Of a DNA stretch of 64,000 bases, positions 53,524 through 61,727 are shown piece by piece. The DNA comes from CAJWOS01 sp964502005 (GTDB lineage Bacteria > Myxococcota_A > UBA796 > UBA2385), in assembly GCA_964502005.1 (NCBI GenBank), contig CAZCUX010000013.1, positions 138,965-202,964 on the forward strand, read 5' to 3'. Position numbers and translations under genes: made by a program. Numbering within the stretch: position 1 is the stretch's first letter; every line of letters begins with the position of its first letter. The notes beneath the pieces were generated by a model. That model was not told where the DNA came from and made no database searches. It was given only the letters and a program-made list of their open reading frames with translations.

Positions 53524-54729
53524 GTGGCACCTACCCGTGCAGTGTACGCCGCATTTGATGTGTTTCCATCCGCAAAAGGGGCGGGCACACACATTGCGCA
53601 TGCAGCCGGCGCGCTGTTTGACCACGCAGGAGGTGGTCGCTTGGTGGTGTGTGGGCAGGAGGGACAGCCTGCGCGAGAGGTGATTGCACGAAAGACCGGA
53701 CCTGTCATCGTAGAGCGGGTGTTCGCAGACGCGGCCAGCCCCTTGGGGCGCGCGCAGGCGTTTGCGCGGCACTTGGCTTGCGTGTTGGAGGCGCACCGGT
53801 CGACCGTGCGGTGGGTGCACTGCCGAGATCCCTGGGGCGCCGTGCCCGCGGTGGCGATGCCAAACCGAACGTGGTCGGTGGTGTTTGAGGTCAACGGCCT
53901 GCCGTCTACGGAGATGGCGGAACGATACGTGGACCTCCCCGCTGGCTTGCTTTCGCGGATTGCTGCACTGGAGCGGTCCGCGCTGGATGGCGCAGACCGA
54001 ATCGTCGTCCCTTCGTCCGTTACGGCCTCTTTTCTCGTAACTCATTATGGAGTTACGTCCGAAAAGGTCCATGTCATCCCAAATGGCGCCGACGTGCACC
54101 CGACCCAACCGCGTCCCGCGGACGCTCCGGAGACGTACCTTCTTTATTTTGGTGCGCTGCAGCCGTGGCAGGGCATTCACACGCTCTTTTCGTCGTTGGT
54201 GCATCTCCGCGATTTGGAGGTGCCCCTGGTTGTCTGCGCGTCGTTGCCCGCCCGGAGGTGCCGTCGATGGCAGCAACGCGCGGAGCGGTTGGGCCTCGAT
54301 GTGCGGTGGCACCACGAGCTTGACGCTGCTGCCCTTCAGCCATGGGTTCAACACGCGCGGGCGAGTGTTGCGCCGCTGACGCGGTCGCCGCGAAACGTAC
54401 AGCAAGGCTGCTGTCCCCTGAAAGTGTTGGAGTCGATGGCAGCCGGTACGCCTGTGATTGCTTCGGACTTGCCCGTGGTGACGCAGTGGGTGACGCATCG
54501 GGAAAACGGTTGGTTGGTGCCGCCGGAACGCCCAGAAGCGTTGGCGCGCGCGATTCGGTTGCTGGTCGACCACCCTGCGCTGGCCGCGCGACTGGGACAG
54601 GCTGCGCGACAGGTGGCCCATTCGTTCTCGTGGGAAACCTCGGACCGCGCACTGCGACAGGTGTATGCCGGATTGCCAGCGGAGGGTTTGGCGCGCACGG
54701 TCGATGAAATCCGCGCGGGGAACGTGTAG
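53524..54729 (+). CDS. GT4-family glycosyltransferase
   Basis: 401 residues from GTG 53524, preceded by GGAG at seven bases. The start (VYAAFDVFPSAKGAGTHI) is the typical first strand and loop of GT-B/GT4 enzymes. VHVIPNGADV near 215 and the end domain with PLKVLESMAAGTPVIASDLP (about 304-323) show the nucleotide-sugar-binding half, with Glu in place of the usual EAMA residue: LESMAAG. Likely transfers a sugar during surface polysaccharide synthesis. First gene of a five-gene run with a membrane protein, a Cys-rich protein and two further glycosyltransferases. Confidence 0.9.
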   Translation: MAPTRAVYAAFDVFPSAKGAGTHIAHAAGALFDHAGGGRLVVCGQEGQPAREVIARKTGPVIVERVFADAASPLGRAQAFARHLACVLEAHRSTVRWVHCRDPWGAVPAVAMPNRTWSVVFEVNGLPSTEMAERYVDLPAGLLSRIAALERSALDGADRIVVPSSVTASFLVTHYGVTSEKVHVIPNGADVHPTQPRPADAPETYLLYFGALQPWQGIHTLFSSLVHLRDLEVPLVVCASLPARRCRRWQQRAERLGLDVRWHHELDAAALQPWVQHARASVAPLTRSPRNVQQGCCPLKVLESMAAGTPVIASDLPVVTQWVTHRENGWLVPPERPEALARAIRLLVDHPALAARLGQAARQVAHSFSWETSDRALRQVYAGLPAEGLARTVDEIRAGNV

Positions 54730-54816
54730 AGTGAATCGTAGGCCGGTTGGTGCGCGCAGCGGTGGTTCCGCTGTGGGCGACAGGCGCGCAAGCGGAGAGA
54801 GGAGTCTCGGAGAACG

Positions 54817-55704
54817 ATGTCCGTCGCCCAAGTCCAACAGAAGGTCCAGCGACTGGAACCGACTTCGCGGGCAGTGCTCGCCGCGCGAAAGGTGGACGGG
54901 GTGCACCCTGCGGACGAGTGGTTGCGCGTGCTTTCGCCGTTGGCAAACCTCGATGTGGTTGTCAATGAGACGCTCGCGAAGAATAGCCGCGCGCTGGTTT
55001 GGCAGGGCGTAGCCTTCGCGGTGAGCTTGGTCGGCACGGTGTTTGCGGCGACAGCGAGCGGTGCCGTCGCGGTGGTGTTGGGATGTGTAGCGTTCGTGGT
55101 GGGGCTGTTTTTTGCGCGCACGGTATGGAACCAGCGGCGGGTTGCACGCCACGATTTGCCAGACCGATTGGTAAACACGGTGATGCCGGTGTTGCGCGCA
55201 TTTGCCCTAGACGACCCTGCGCAACGTGCCTCCGTCGCGCTCAACCTCGACCTTCGCTTCACGGAGGACAAGGCATTTTTGGTGCAACGGCAGAAGGAAA
55301 AGATTCCGAGAGGGTCCGAGGTGCGGTCCCGATTTTTGCACCCATGGTGGCAGCTTCGAACCCAACTGCGTGGGGGTATCAGTGTGTCCATCGTGGTGGT
55401 CGATCGATTGGGCGTGCGGGTCCTCACTCGCTCGTCCGCGTCGGGGAAGACAAAGACAAAAAAGAAGGTGAAGGCGCGGAGAACGATGGTGGTCACGCTG
55501 ACGGCTCCAACGTCGCGCTGGTCCTCCACAGGCGCGATTGCGTCGGTCAAGACAGAAGTGCGCGGCGACAAGTTGCGGTTGCGGACCACCGAGGAGTGGG
55601 TGGAGCAAGGTGCGCTCGCGGACATTGACCCCATGGACGTTTTGGCCTGTGTCGCGCGCTGTCTCAAAGCAATTGAGCGGAAGAGGGTCCACCATGCAAG
55701 CTGA
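54817..55704 (+). CDS. Membrane protein, unknown
   Basis: 295 residues. Two hydrophobic segments near residues 62-80 and 83-101 (LVWQGVAFAVSLVGTVFAA; AVAVVLGCVAFVVGLFFA) form a membrane hairpin; the N-terminal 55 and the C-terminal 190 residues are then on the same side, presumably in the cytoplasm. The C-terminal part is rich in Arg and Lys with a KTKTKKKVKARR patch near 210. No family recognised. Its end overlaps the next gene by 11 bases. Confidence 0.72.
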   Translation: MSVAQVQQKVQRLEPTSRAVLAARKVDGVHPADEWLRVLSPLANLDVVVNETLAKNSRALVWQGVAFAVSLVGTVFAATASGAVAVVLGCVAFVVGLFFARTVWNQRRVARHDLPDRLVNTVMPVLRAFALDDPAQRASVALNLDLRFTEDKAFLVQRQKEKIPRGSEVRSRFLHPWWQLRTQLRGGISVSIVVVDRLGVRVLTRSSASGKTKTKKKVKARRTMVVTLTAPTSRWSSTGAIASVKTEVRGDKLRLRTTEEWVEQGALADIDPMDVLACVARCLKAIERKRVHHAS

Positions 55705-56032
55705 ATCCACGTGTGAAGTGCGTGTGGGTTTTTTTTCGGGGCAGCACTGCCAGCAACCCCGCCAGAGCGCATGCAAAGCGTGTGGTCGCGCATGTTGTGC
55801 GGCGCATTTGCGGTCGAACGACGTGTGCGTGCTGTGTGCCGTGGGCGCGCAGGAAGAAGTCTCGGGCGATGACTGGGCCTTCGCAGCGCGAGACCGGTTG
55901 GCACAAAACGGCTTGCTGACGGCATTTTGGATGCCAGGTGCCGGGGAGTATTTTGCGCCTGCAGACTTGGGCCCCTTGTCAGCAGCCGACGTCGAAGAAG
56001 CTGGAACAGACGATGTTTTCTTCGATAGCTGA
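55694..56032 (+). CDS. Small Cys-rich zinc-binding protein, B-box-like
   Basis: 112 residues from ATG 55694, overlapping the upstream membrane protein gene by 11 bases. Residues 7-50 contain nine Cys/His positions in the order C, C, C, C, C, C, H, C, C (CEV, HCQQ, CKACGRACCAAH, CVLC), the pattern of cross-brace zinc modules such as B-box or AN1-like fingers. The rest is acidic (FAPADLGPLSAADVEEAGTDD). No signal peptide. Overlaps the next gene by 20 bases, so it belongs to the same tight unit. Function unknown. Confidence 0.75.
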   Translation: MQAESTCEVRVGFFSGQHCQQPRQSACKACGRACCAAHLRSNDVCVLCAVGAQEEVSGDDWAFAARDRLAQNGLLTAFWMPGAGEYFAPADLGPLSAADVEEAGTDDVFFDS

Positions 56033-57161
56033 CGACGCACGCGACATCCTTTGGGTGACCGGTCATTGGCCTCCCCAAGGGGGCGGCATGGCGCGCTCCG
56101 CCGACCGAATCGTGGCCGGACTGCGGGGTGCAGGTCGCAGGGTGGACGTGCTTCACTTGTCGAGTCGCGAAGAGTCGCCAGCATTGCGGCTGATGCCCCA
56201 GGGCGCGGAGTGGACTTGGCCGGTCGGAAGCGATGCGGCGGAGGCGTTTGCGGAGCTTTGGGCGGCGCTGCGGAGTGCAACGCCCCGCTGGCGGTCGGTG
56301 GTTGCCTTCGGTGGACCGTTGCCCCTGCATGTGGTGCCGATTTTGGGGCGCCTCTTGGCGACGCCTTATATTTTGGCGCTGCGGGGAAGTGATATTGACG
56401 TAGGTATCTGGGATGTGCGGCGGTCGGCCTTGCTTCGCGTCGCGGTGGCGGGCGCGCAGCGTACGGTGGTGGTGAGTAGCGACAAGCGCGAGCTGGTCCA
56501 CGCGTTGGTGCCGGAATGCGACGTGACGGTGGTGGCCAACGGCATTGCCTTCGACCAGTTTGCGCCCTTGCCTTCGGATATTGCGACCGCGAGCCGTATC
56601 CGGCGTGATTGGGATGTCGGCGACCGGTTGGTCGTGGGATGTTTCGGATACTTCAAGCGAAAAAAAGGGCTGCAAGACTTGGCGGCAGTCATGGCCGCGT
56701 CGCCTCACCAGGATGGCTTTGCGCTCGTGGTGGTCGGAGAGGTCTGTGAGGCTGTGGACGAGGCGCTCACAGTGGCCGCGCAGCGGGGACTGCGTGTGGT
56801 GCGCGGGGGGATAGTGGGCCACGCCGCGCTCGCGGGGTGGATGCTGGCGGTAGACGTTGTGGCCTTGCCTTCGCGCAGCGACGGAATGCCCAATGTGATG
56901 CTGGAAGCGGGAGCATGTGGACGGCCCGTGCTTGCAACCCACGTCGGTGGGATGGCAGATGTGTTGGAAGATGGCGTTCATGGTTGGACGTGTCCGCCTC
57001 TGCACCGAGACGCGCTGGCCGCAACGGTAGACCGGATGTGGGGCGACCGGGAACGGCTGCAAAACATGGGGCAGGCGTGGCAGGAGGTGGTGGTGAAGGA
57101 CTTTTCGGTAGCGCGGGAGACCGCGGCTTGGTTGGCGGCGTTGGCGCCCACGCGTGGCTGA
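56013..57161 (+). CDS. GT4-family glycosyltransferase
   Basis: 382 residues from ATG 56013, inside the end of the Cys-rich gene. The GT-B fold starts with ILWVTGHWPPQGGGMARSAD and has CDVTVVANGIAFDQF (about 172-186), VGCFGYFKRKKGLQDL and SRSDGMPNVMLEAGACGRPV (about 288-307), the donor-binding motif of GT4. Likely acts in the same surface polysaccharide as the other two transferases. The stop overlaps the GTG of the next gene by eight bases. Confidence 0.9.
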   Translation: MFSSIADDARDILWVTGHWPPQGGGMARSADRIVAGLRGAGRRVDVLHLSSREESPALRLMPQGAEWTWPVGSDAAEAFAELWAALRSATPRWRSVVAFGGPLPLHVVPILGRLLATPYILALRGSDIDVGIWDVRRSALLRVAVAGAQRTVVVSSDKRELVHALVPECDVTVVANGIAFDQFAPLPSDIATASRIRRDWDVGDRLVVGCFGYFKRKKGLQDLAAVMAASPHQDGFALVVVGEVCEAVDEALTVAAQRGLRVVRGGIVGHAALAGWMLAVDVVALPSRSDGMPNVMLEAGACGRPVLATHVGGMADVLEDGVHGWTCPPLHRDALAATVDRMWGDRERLQNMGQAWQEVVVKDFSVARETAAWLAALAPTRG

Positions 57162-58020
57162 AGGGACAACGCTCTTTGTGGTGTCGGGCGATGGATTAGG
57201 ACATCTCCGCAGGGTTCGCGCGGTGTTGGCACAAGGTGCGTTTCGCGGACTCGTATGGTCCGACCATCCCTTCGCGCGGGAGGTGCTGGCGGATGTTCCT
57301 GTGTTGATTGCGCCCGCGAGTCCGAAGGAAAAGCGCGCGCATCTCCAGCGGGTGTTGGCGGAGCGGGACATCTCGCGGGTGTGCGCGGATGTTTTTCCGG
57401 CAGGGCGTGTAGGAGAGCTTCGGGGGCTGCGGCTGCCCGAAGGAAGGCTTGACCTGCTGGCGCGGCGGCTGCGGCCCGAGCGATGGGCAGACCAAGAAGG
57501 GGGACCGCCCTTGGGAACGGTGTGGGTGACGGAGGCCTTGGACCTTGCACAAATCGCGTGGTTGCGGAGCTTGGGCGGGCATCTACGACCCTTGCAATGG
57601 GTGGAGCCGATGGGGCAGCGAGAGGGCGGTGGGAATGTGCTCGCGGGCCTTCGACGGCCTGTGTGGGCGGTGATTCACACGGGGCCACCCGCGGAGGTGG
57701 ACACGCTCGTGGCCCATGCTGAAGACGAGGCGTGGGTGTTGGGCGTGCAGCCAAGTTTTGTCTTGGTGCACCCAACCGCGACGCGACCGGGATGGACTTC
57801 CATCCGCACATGGAACGCAGCTACGGTGGTTCAGGTTGTAGACCGCGTTGTGGGCGGGGGGGGCGCCAACCTGGTACGGGAAATCAGGGAGGCGGGTGTC
57901 GATGCTGTATTGCTGCCGTTTCCGCGTCAGTGGGACGACCAAGCGGCGCGGATTCGGGCATTTCGGCTGGGACGCTCTCGCGCAGAAGAAACGTACAACG
58001 ACCCAATACCTGGCCGTTGA
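57154..58020 (+). CDS. Glycosyltransferase (MurG/GT28-like), short
   Basis: 288 residues from GTG 57154, overlapping the upstream stop by eight bases. TLFVVSGDGLGHLRRVRAVL is the G-x-G-H-xxR motif of MurG-type GT-B enzymes, and VVQVVDRVVGGGGANLVREI near residue 228 is the donor-binding Gly-rich loop. The usual tail after this loop is short here. Its last 137 bases overlap the AlkC-like gene on the other strand. Substrate unknown; could add a sugar to a lipid carrier. Confidence 0.75.
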   Translation: MAEGTTLFVVSGDGLGHLRRVRAVLAQGAFRGLVWSDHPFAREVLADVPVLIAPASPKEKRAHLQRVLAERDISRVCADVFPAGRVGELRGLRLPEGRLDLLARRLRPERWADQEGGPPLGTVWVTEALDLAQIAWLRSLGGHLRPLQWVEPMGQREGGGNVLAGLRRPVWAVIHTGPPAEVDTLVAHAEDEAWVLGVQPSFVLVHPTATRPGWTSIRTWNAATVVQVVDRVVGGGGANLVREIREAGVDAVLLPFPRQWDDQAARIRAFRLGRSRAEETYNDPIPGR

Positions 58021-59098
58021 CATACAAGTCTACCGCGTGAAGACCCATTCGCAGGCCACGGGTGGTTGTGGGCCGCAATGTGAGCGTTCGTTGAAACACG
58101 AGAGTTTGCCCGGCATCGACGGAGCGACGCCCCCACGCATACTTCTTGCAGCGTTGTTTGGCTGCGCTCGGTGGGTCGAGGACGCCAATCGCCAGAAGCC
58201 AAGATGAAGACGTAGAGGCTTGGTTGTGAAGGGCGACCGAGAACCGAACGGTATCCCCGACCTGTGCGACCGCGGGCTCTACCGAAAACCGCGTGAGGTG
58301 GGGTTGGCTGGGGCTGTGGCCCAGGAGGGCGAGCGCTTCGGGGTTGCTATGTTTGAGGAGGTGGCGAAAGCCGTTCCGAATGACGGCTTCGCGATGGGGC
58401 TGCTCTTCAAGCCATCGTGCGGCGGTTTGTATCGTGCGCGAAGGATGGTCTTTTGCGATGTCGCCGAGGTGATTGGATACCGAGCGACGCACCCAGGCAT
58501 CTTCGTCGTCAATCAAAACGTGCAATAATTCGAGATTTTGGGATGGATCGGTACGGCACGCGGGGAGCTGCGTGGCCCAAGGCAAGCGCGGACGTGTGCA
58601 CTCACTTGCGAGCCGACGAACGTGGGGATGGGGGTCGGCCGACCACGCAAAAATGGTGGCCCACGTCTGTTTGGGGTGCGCGAGGAGAAATGGACGCACG
58701 GCAAACTCGGCGGAAAACCGCAAGGTCAAGTCGCGGAGTAAAGGAAGCGCGATGTCAGGGTATCCGCACATGTGGTGCTCGACCCATGTAAGGAGCGGCC
58801 AACATCCGAATCGGCTGCTCACGCCCTCTTCAGGTCCGAGCGGTGCGCCACTTGCATGGAGAATCGCACGGGCCCAGACCTCTGGCGATGCCTTCGGAAT
58901 CGCGTCCTGTATGGCTCCCGCGACTTGGCTAGCCCTTTCCTTAAGCTCCCGCTGCTCAAGGTTTTCAAGTGCATCGGCCAAGAATCTTGGACCATCAAAC
59001 GAGAAGCCCTCTCGCGCAAACCCATCGGAAAGGGCCACGGAGAGTTGTTGAATGACGGTAGAGTCTATTCGTTCCTTGAAGGGCGTTGTTTCGCGCAT
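57884..59098 (-). CDS. AlkC-like DNA alkylation repair protein (HEAT-like)
   Basis: 404 residues from ATG 59098; an ATG 35 codons upstream exists but lacks coding support. Residues 1-270 are helical repeats of the AlkD/AlkC class (PDIALPLLRDLTLRFSAEF; HPHVRRLASECTRPRLPWA; DAWVRRSVSNHLGDIAKDHP), with Trp/Arg/His residues that in AlkC-type glycosylases contact alkylated DNA. The C-terminal 130 residues (SVEPAVAQVGDTVRFSVAL, TLRPTTTRGLRMGLHAVDL) form an Ig-like domain as in AlkC. The protein removes 3-methyladenine-like lesions in known members. The tail past about residue 375 overlaps the glycosyltransferase gene. Confidence 0.85.
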   Translation of the reverse strand: MRETTPFKERIDSTVIQQLSVALSDGFAREGFSFDGPRFLADALENLEQRELKERASQVAGAIQDAIPKASPEVWARAILHASGAPLGPEEGVSSRFGCWPLLTWVEHHMCGYPDIALPLLRDLTLRFSAEFAVRPFLLAHPKQTWATIFAWSADPHPHVRRLASECTRPRLPWATQLPACRTDPSQNLELLHVLIDDEDAWVRRSVSNHLGDIAKDHPSRTIQTAARWLEEQPHREAVIRNGFRHLLKHSNPEALALLGHSPSQPHLTRFSVEPAVAQVGDTVRFSVALHNQASTSSSWLLAIGVLDPPSAAKQRCKKYAWGRRSVDAGQTLVFQRTLTLRPTTTRGLRMGLHAVDLYVNGQVLGRCTFLLRESVPAEMPESAPLGRPTDAETAAIQHRHPPP

Positions 59099-59179
59099 GG
59101 TCAACCTGTCGCTTGGTGTCTGAACAGGAATGTACCATGAACGTCCGTTCCGTGCATCTCCCGAATTGCAGGTAGTTGA

Positions 59180-60067
59180 ATGTTTCGTACGCACATTGGC
59201 CATTCACTTGTGACCAACGACGTGCAGCGCGTGCGCGACTGGTATCTTTCGCTCTTGGGGTGCGATCCCTCCGTCGACCTGCCTGGACAGGCTTCGTTTT
59301 ATCCCTCCACGGGTGCGCTTCATGTTTTCGATGGAGGCGACGCCTCCTTTCCCGTATGGGGCGTCGCAGCATTGGAAGACACCGTAGACGCGCTCCAGCA
59401 GGCAGGCGCCGTATTGCACAGCACAATGGTCAACGCCGAAAACGGTTCATCTATCACTGTCTTGACCGACCCCTTCGGGTTTTTGTTTGGCATCACCCCG
59501 GCCACCACCTCACGCGCGACCATCGTGTGCGCACCGCCGCAGCAGATCGCCGCCCACGACGGTCTGCTCGCAAATATCGAAGTGCGGCGGTCTTGTGTGG
59601 TGCCACGGGCGCGCGCGCGTGTGTTTCGCGATTGGACCGATTCCGCGGCCCTTACGGGGTGGTTGGGTGTAGAAGCAAACATCGAACTGCGAATCGGAGG
59701 ACGGTTTGAGCTGCTCTTTCTGCCGGAACCCACTGGCCTGCGTGGTTCCGAAGGTTGTCGCGTCTTGAGCTTTTTGCCCGACCGATTGCTGTGTTTCACG
59801 TGGAACGCACCGCCACATCTGCCGTCCGTGCGTTCGCTTCACACCTGGGTGGTGCTCGCGTTTACGGACGTGGAGATGTCCTCAACCGAAGACCATCGCG
59901 CACCGCAGCCGATAAAGACGCATATTCAGCTTACACATTCGGGATGGCCGGCCGCGGGTTGGCAGGTCGACGGGGACCCTGCGTGGTCCCAAGCGGTGGC
60001 CTATTTTGAGGTTGCATGGGGGCGCATGTTGCAGGCATATGTGGACCATGTCGAGGCAGCAGAATGA
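59180..60067 (+). CDS. VOC-SRPBCC fusion protein
   Basis: 295 residues from ATG 59180. Residues 1-115 form a VOC/glyoxalase-like domain (HIGHSLVTNDVQRVRDWYLS; DPFGFLFGI) with possible metal ligands H9 and others. Residues about 130-290 match the START-like SRPBCC/AHSA1 fold (VPRARARVFRDWTDSAALTGW, RFELLFLPE, CRVLSFLPDRLLCFTWNAPP, GWPAAGWQVDG), which binds hydrophobic ligands. This fusion occurs in small-molecule detoxification or resistance proteins, but no substrate is evident. Its stop overlaps the QEGLA gene (ATGA). Confidence 0.85.
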   Translation: MFRTHIGHSLVTNDVQRVRDWYLSLLGCDPSVDLPGQASFYPSTGALHVFDGGDASFPVWGVAALEDTVDALQQAGAVLHSTMVNAENGSSITVLTDPFGFLFGITPATTSRATIVCAPPQQIAAHDGLLANIEVRRSCVVPRARARVFRDWTDSAALTGWLGVEANIELRIGGRFELLFLPEPTGLRGSEGCRVLSFLPDRLLCFTWNAPPHLPSVRSLHTWVVLAFTDVEMSSTEDHRAPQPIKTHIQLTHSGWPAAGWQVDGDPAWSQAVAYFEVAWGRMLQAYVDHVEAAE

Positions 60068-61308
60068 ACGCCACGCGGCGGGAACACCTCGTGGCGCTGA
60101 ATCGGCAGGTGGTCGACTTGGCGCGAACGCTCAAAGTCCTTTCGGCCCTCTCTTGGCCGGAAGACGCTGAGGGACGGTTTTTGCAGTCAGTCGCAGCCGG
60201 TTGTCCGACACCTCCGAAGGTTATCCTCACGCCGCCAACGGGGCTTGTTGCCGATGCCGAGTTTGCTGCGGTTGCACAGCGGTTGGACCCCGGAGACCCG
60301 GTACAAGCATGGTTGGGGCGCACGCTCGAAAGCGCACGGGCGGGCATGGACCTCCTCGGGCGCCTGGGAAAGCCTGGATTTGCCGCAGCCTCCGCGCGTC
60401 TGTATGGCAGCCCGACGGACCCATGTCATCCGGGCGCGCCGTCCGCCCTCGCCGTGGCCCGGCACTTTTTGCGCTCAACAGACCGGCTTCGCGTCAGTGA
60501 GCCAATCGCAACCTTCGATGACGAAGCAGCGTTGGCCTGGCTGCGAGACCAAGTGGAGCAGGCATTTCCCGATGACCCTCCCCGCGTAGAGCTCGACGAA
60601 GGGCTGCCAAGTTTGGCATCCGCAAGCAGCATGCGCATTCGATTGCGTCGTGGTGCGCGTTTTAGTCGCGTGCAGCTCCGACAGCTCTTGCAGCACGAAG
60701 CATTGGTCCACACGGCGACGCGGCGAAATGGAAAAAACCAGCCTGTTCTCTCGGCTTTGGGCTTGTCACTCCCGCGCACGACGTCCACCCAAGAAGGGCT
60801 CGCGACCTTGGCCGAACTTGTCACCGACACAATGGACCTCGCGCGGCTCCGAAGAATCGCACTCCGCGTGGTGGCGTTGCACCACGCCCTCGAAGGGGCT
60901 TCGTTTGTGGATGTTTGGAACAAGTTTCGTTCGTCAGGACAAAGTGACGTCGAGAGCTACCAAAGTGCCGCGCGGATTTTCCGGGGGGGAGACGGTGCGC
61001 CCGACAGCGGCGTGTTTGCGAAGGATGGCGTCTACGTCGGTGGTTTGATGCGCGTCCAGGGATTTATGCTAACGGCCATTCGAGACGGCGAAAAAGGATT
61101 TCCACTCCATCTGTTCGCGGGTCGCTTGACCTCCGGGGATGTCGTCGACTTGCGGGAAGCATTTGAAGATGGGACCATCGAAGGACCGCGGATTGCGCCC
61201 GAGTGGGTCCGGGACCTCGACTGCTTGGCGGCATCGCTGACGGTCGCCGGCTTGTCGACGCAAATCGACTTGGATGCCGTGGAGTTGGAGTCGTTTACCG
61301 AGAGATAG
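60064..61308 (+). CDS. DUF1704/QEGLA-motif protein (metallopeptidase-like)
   Basis: 414 residues from ATG 60064, overlapping the VOC gene by four bases. The motifs HEALVH (211-216) and TSTQEGLATLAE (240-251) are those of the flavohemoglobin-expression-modulating QEGLA family, now grouped with the MATCAP-type tyrosine carboxypeptidase fold; H211, H216 and E251 would hold zinc and E212 would be catalytic. HHALEGASFVDVW and RIFRGG near 280-320 are also family features. The bacterial substrate is unknown. It ends before a 419-base gap. Confidence 0.88.
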   Translation: MNATRREHLVALNRQVVDLARTLKVLSALSWPEDAEGRFLQSVAAGCPTPPKVILTPPTGLVADAEFAAVAQRLDPGDPVQAWLGRTLESARAGMDLLGRLGKPGFAAASARLYGSPTDPCHPGAPSALAVARHFLRSTDRLRVSEPIATFDDEAALAWLRDQVEQAFPDDPPRVELDEGLPSLASASSMRIRLRRGARFSRVQLRQLLQHEALVHTATRRNGKNQPVLSALGLSLPRTTSTQEGLATLAELVTDTMDLARLRRIALRVVALHHALEGASFVDVWNKFRSSGQSDVESYQSAARIFRGGDGAPDSGVFAKDGVYVGGLMRVQGFMLTAIRDGEKGFPLHLFAGRLTSGDVVDLREAFEDGTIEGPRIAPEWVRDLDCLAASLTVAGLSTQIDLDAVELESFTER

Positions 61309-61727
61309 CGCTCCGCAGGGGTACCAAGCGTTTTGCACACTTTGTTCGACTTCGATTGGACCTCGACGTCTTCTTCGGCGTCTCGCTGCGTGCCTTGTGC
61401 GATTGGGGGCAAATCGCGCGCCAGCGAACGCTTGTTCTGTCGGCAGGGGCAGGCGCGCACGCGGTCGCCAAAGGGCGCGCTCCGCGGTCATCGGCAGGCA
61501 ACGCGGTCGCTGGCCGGTCGTCGCAGGTTCGCGATGTACAATTTTCGGGACGCTCCCTCTCCTGAACCGAAAATTTCAATCCTTCCAATCCCGACCGCTC
61601 GTCCTTCGTATGCTGCGGTGAATATTTTCTATTTACATTTGACTGTGGGCATTTTGGACGCGTAGCCGCCATGCGGGCCCGCGAGAGAGGATTCGGTTCA
61701 ACGGAACGTTATTTGCGCTCCGTGCAG
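61309..61727. other. Intergenic region between the QEGLA gene and the hybrid kinase
   Basis: 419 bases with no gene I can support. Several open frames cross it; one on the plus strand (about 61320-61565, with LDVFFGVSLRALCDWGQIA) has a fairly coding-like third position but no start codon with a binding site and no known family, so it may be a gene remnant. Confidence 0.6.

Noticed and set aside
54348..57371. 1007-codon minus-strand open frame
   Set aside because: It is antisense to five overlapping genes with clear glycosyltransferase motifs; its composition (Arg, Ser, Thr and His rich) is typical of shadow frames in GC-rich DNA.
61320..61565. Plus-strand frame of about 80 codons after the QEGLA gene
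   Set aside because: Third-position pattern is fair but there is no start codon with a binding site and no known family; mentioned in the intergenic entry only.
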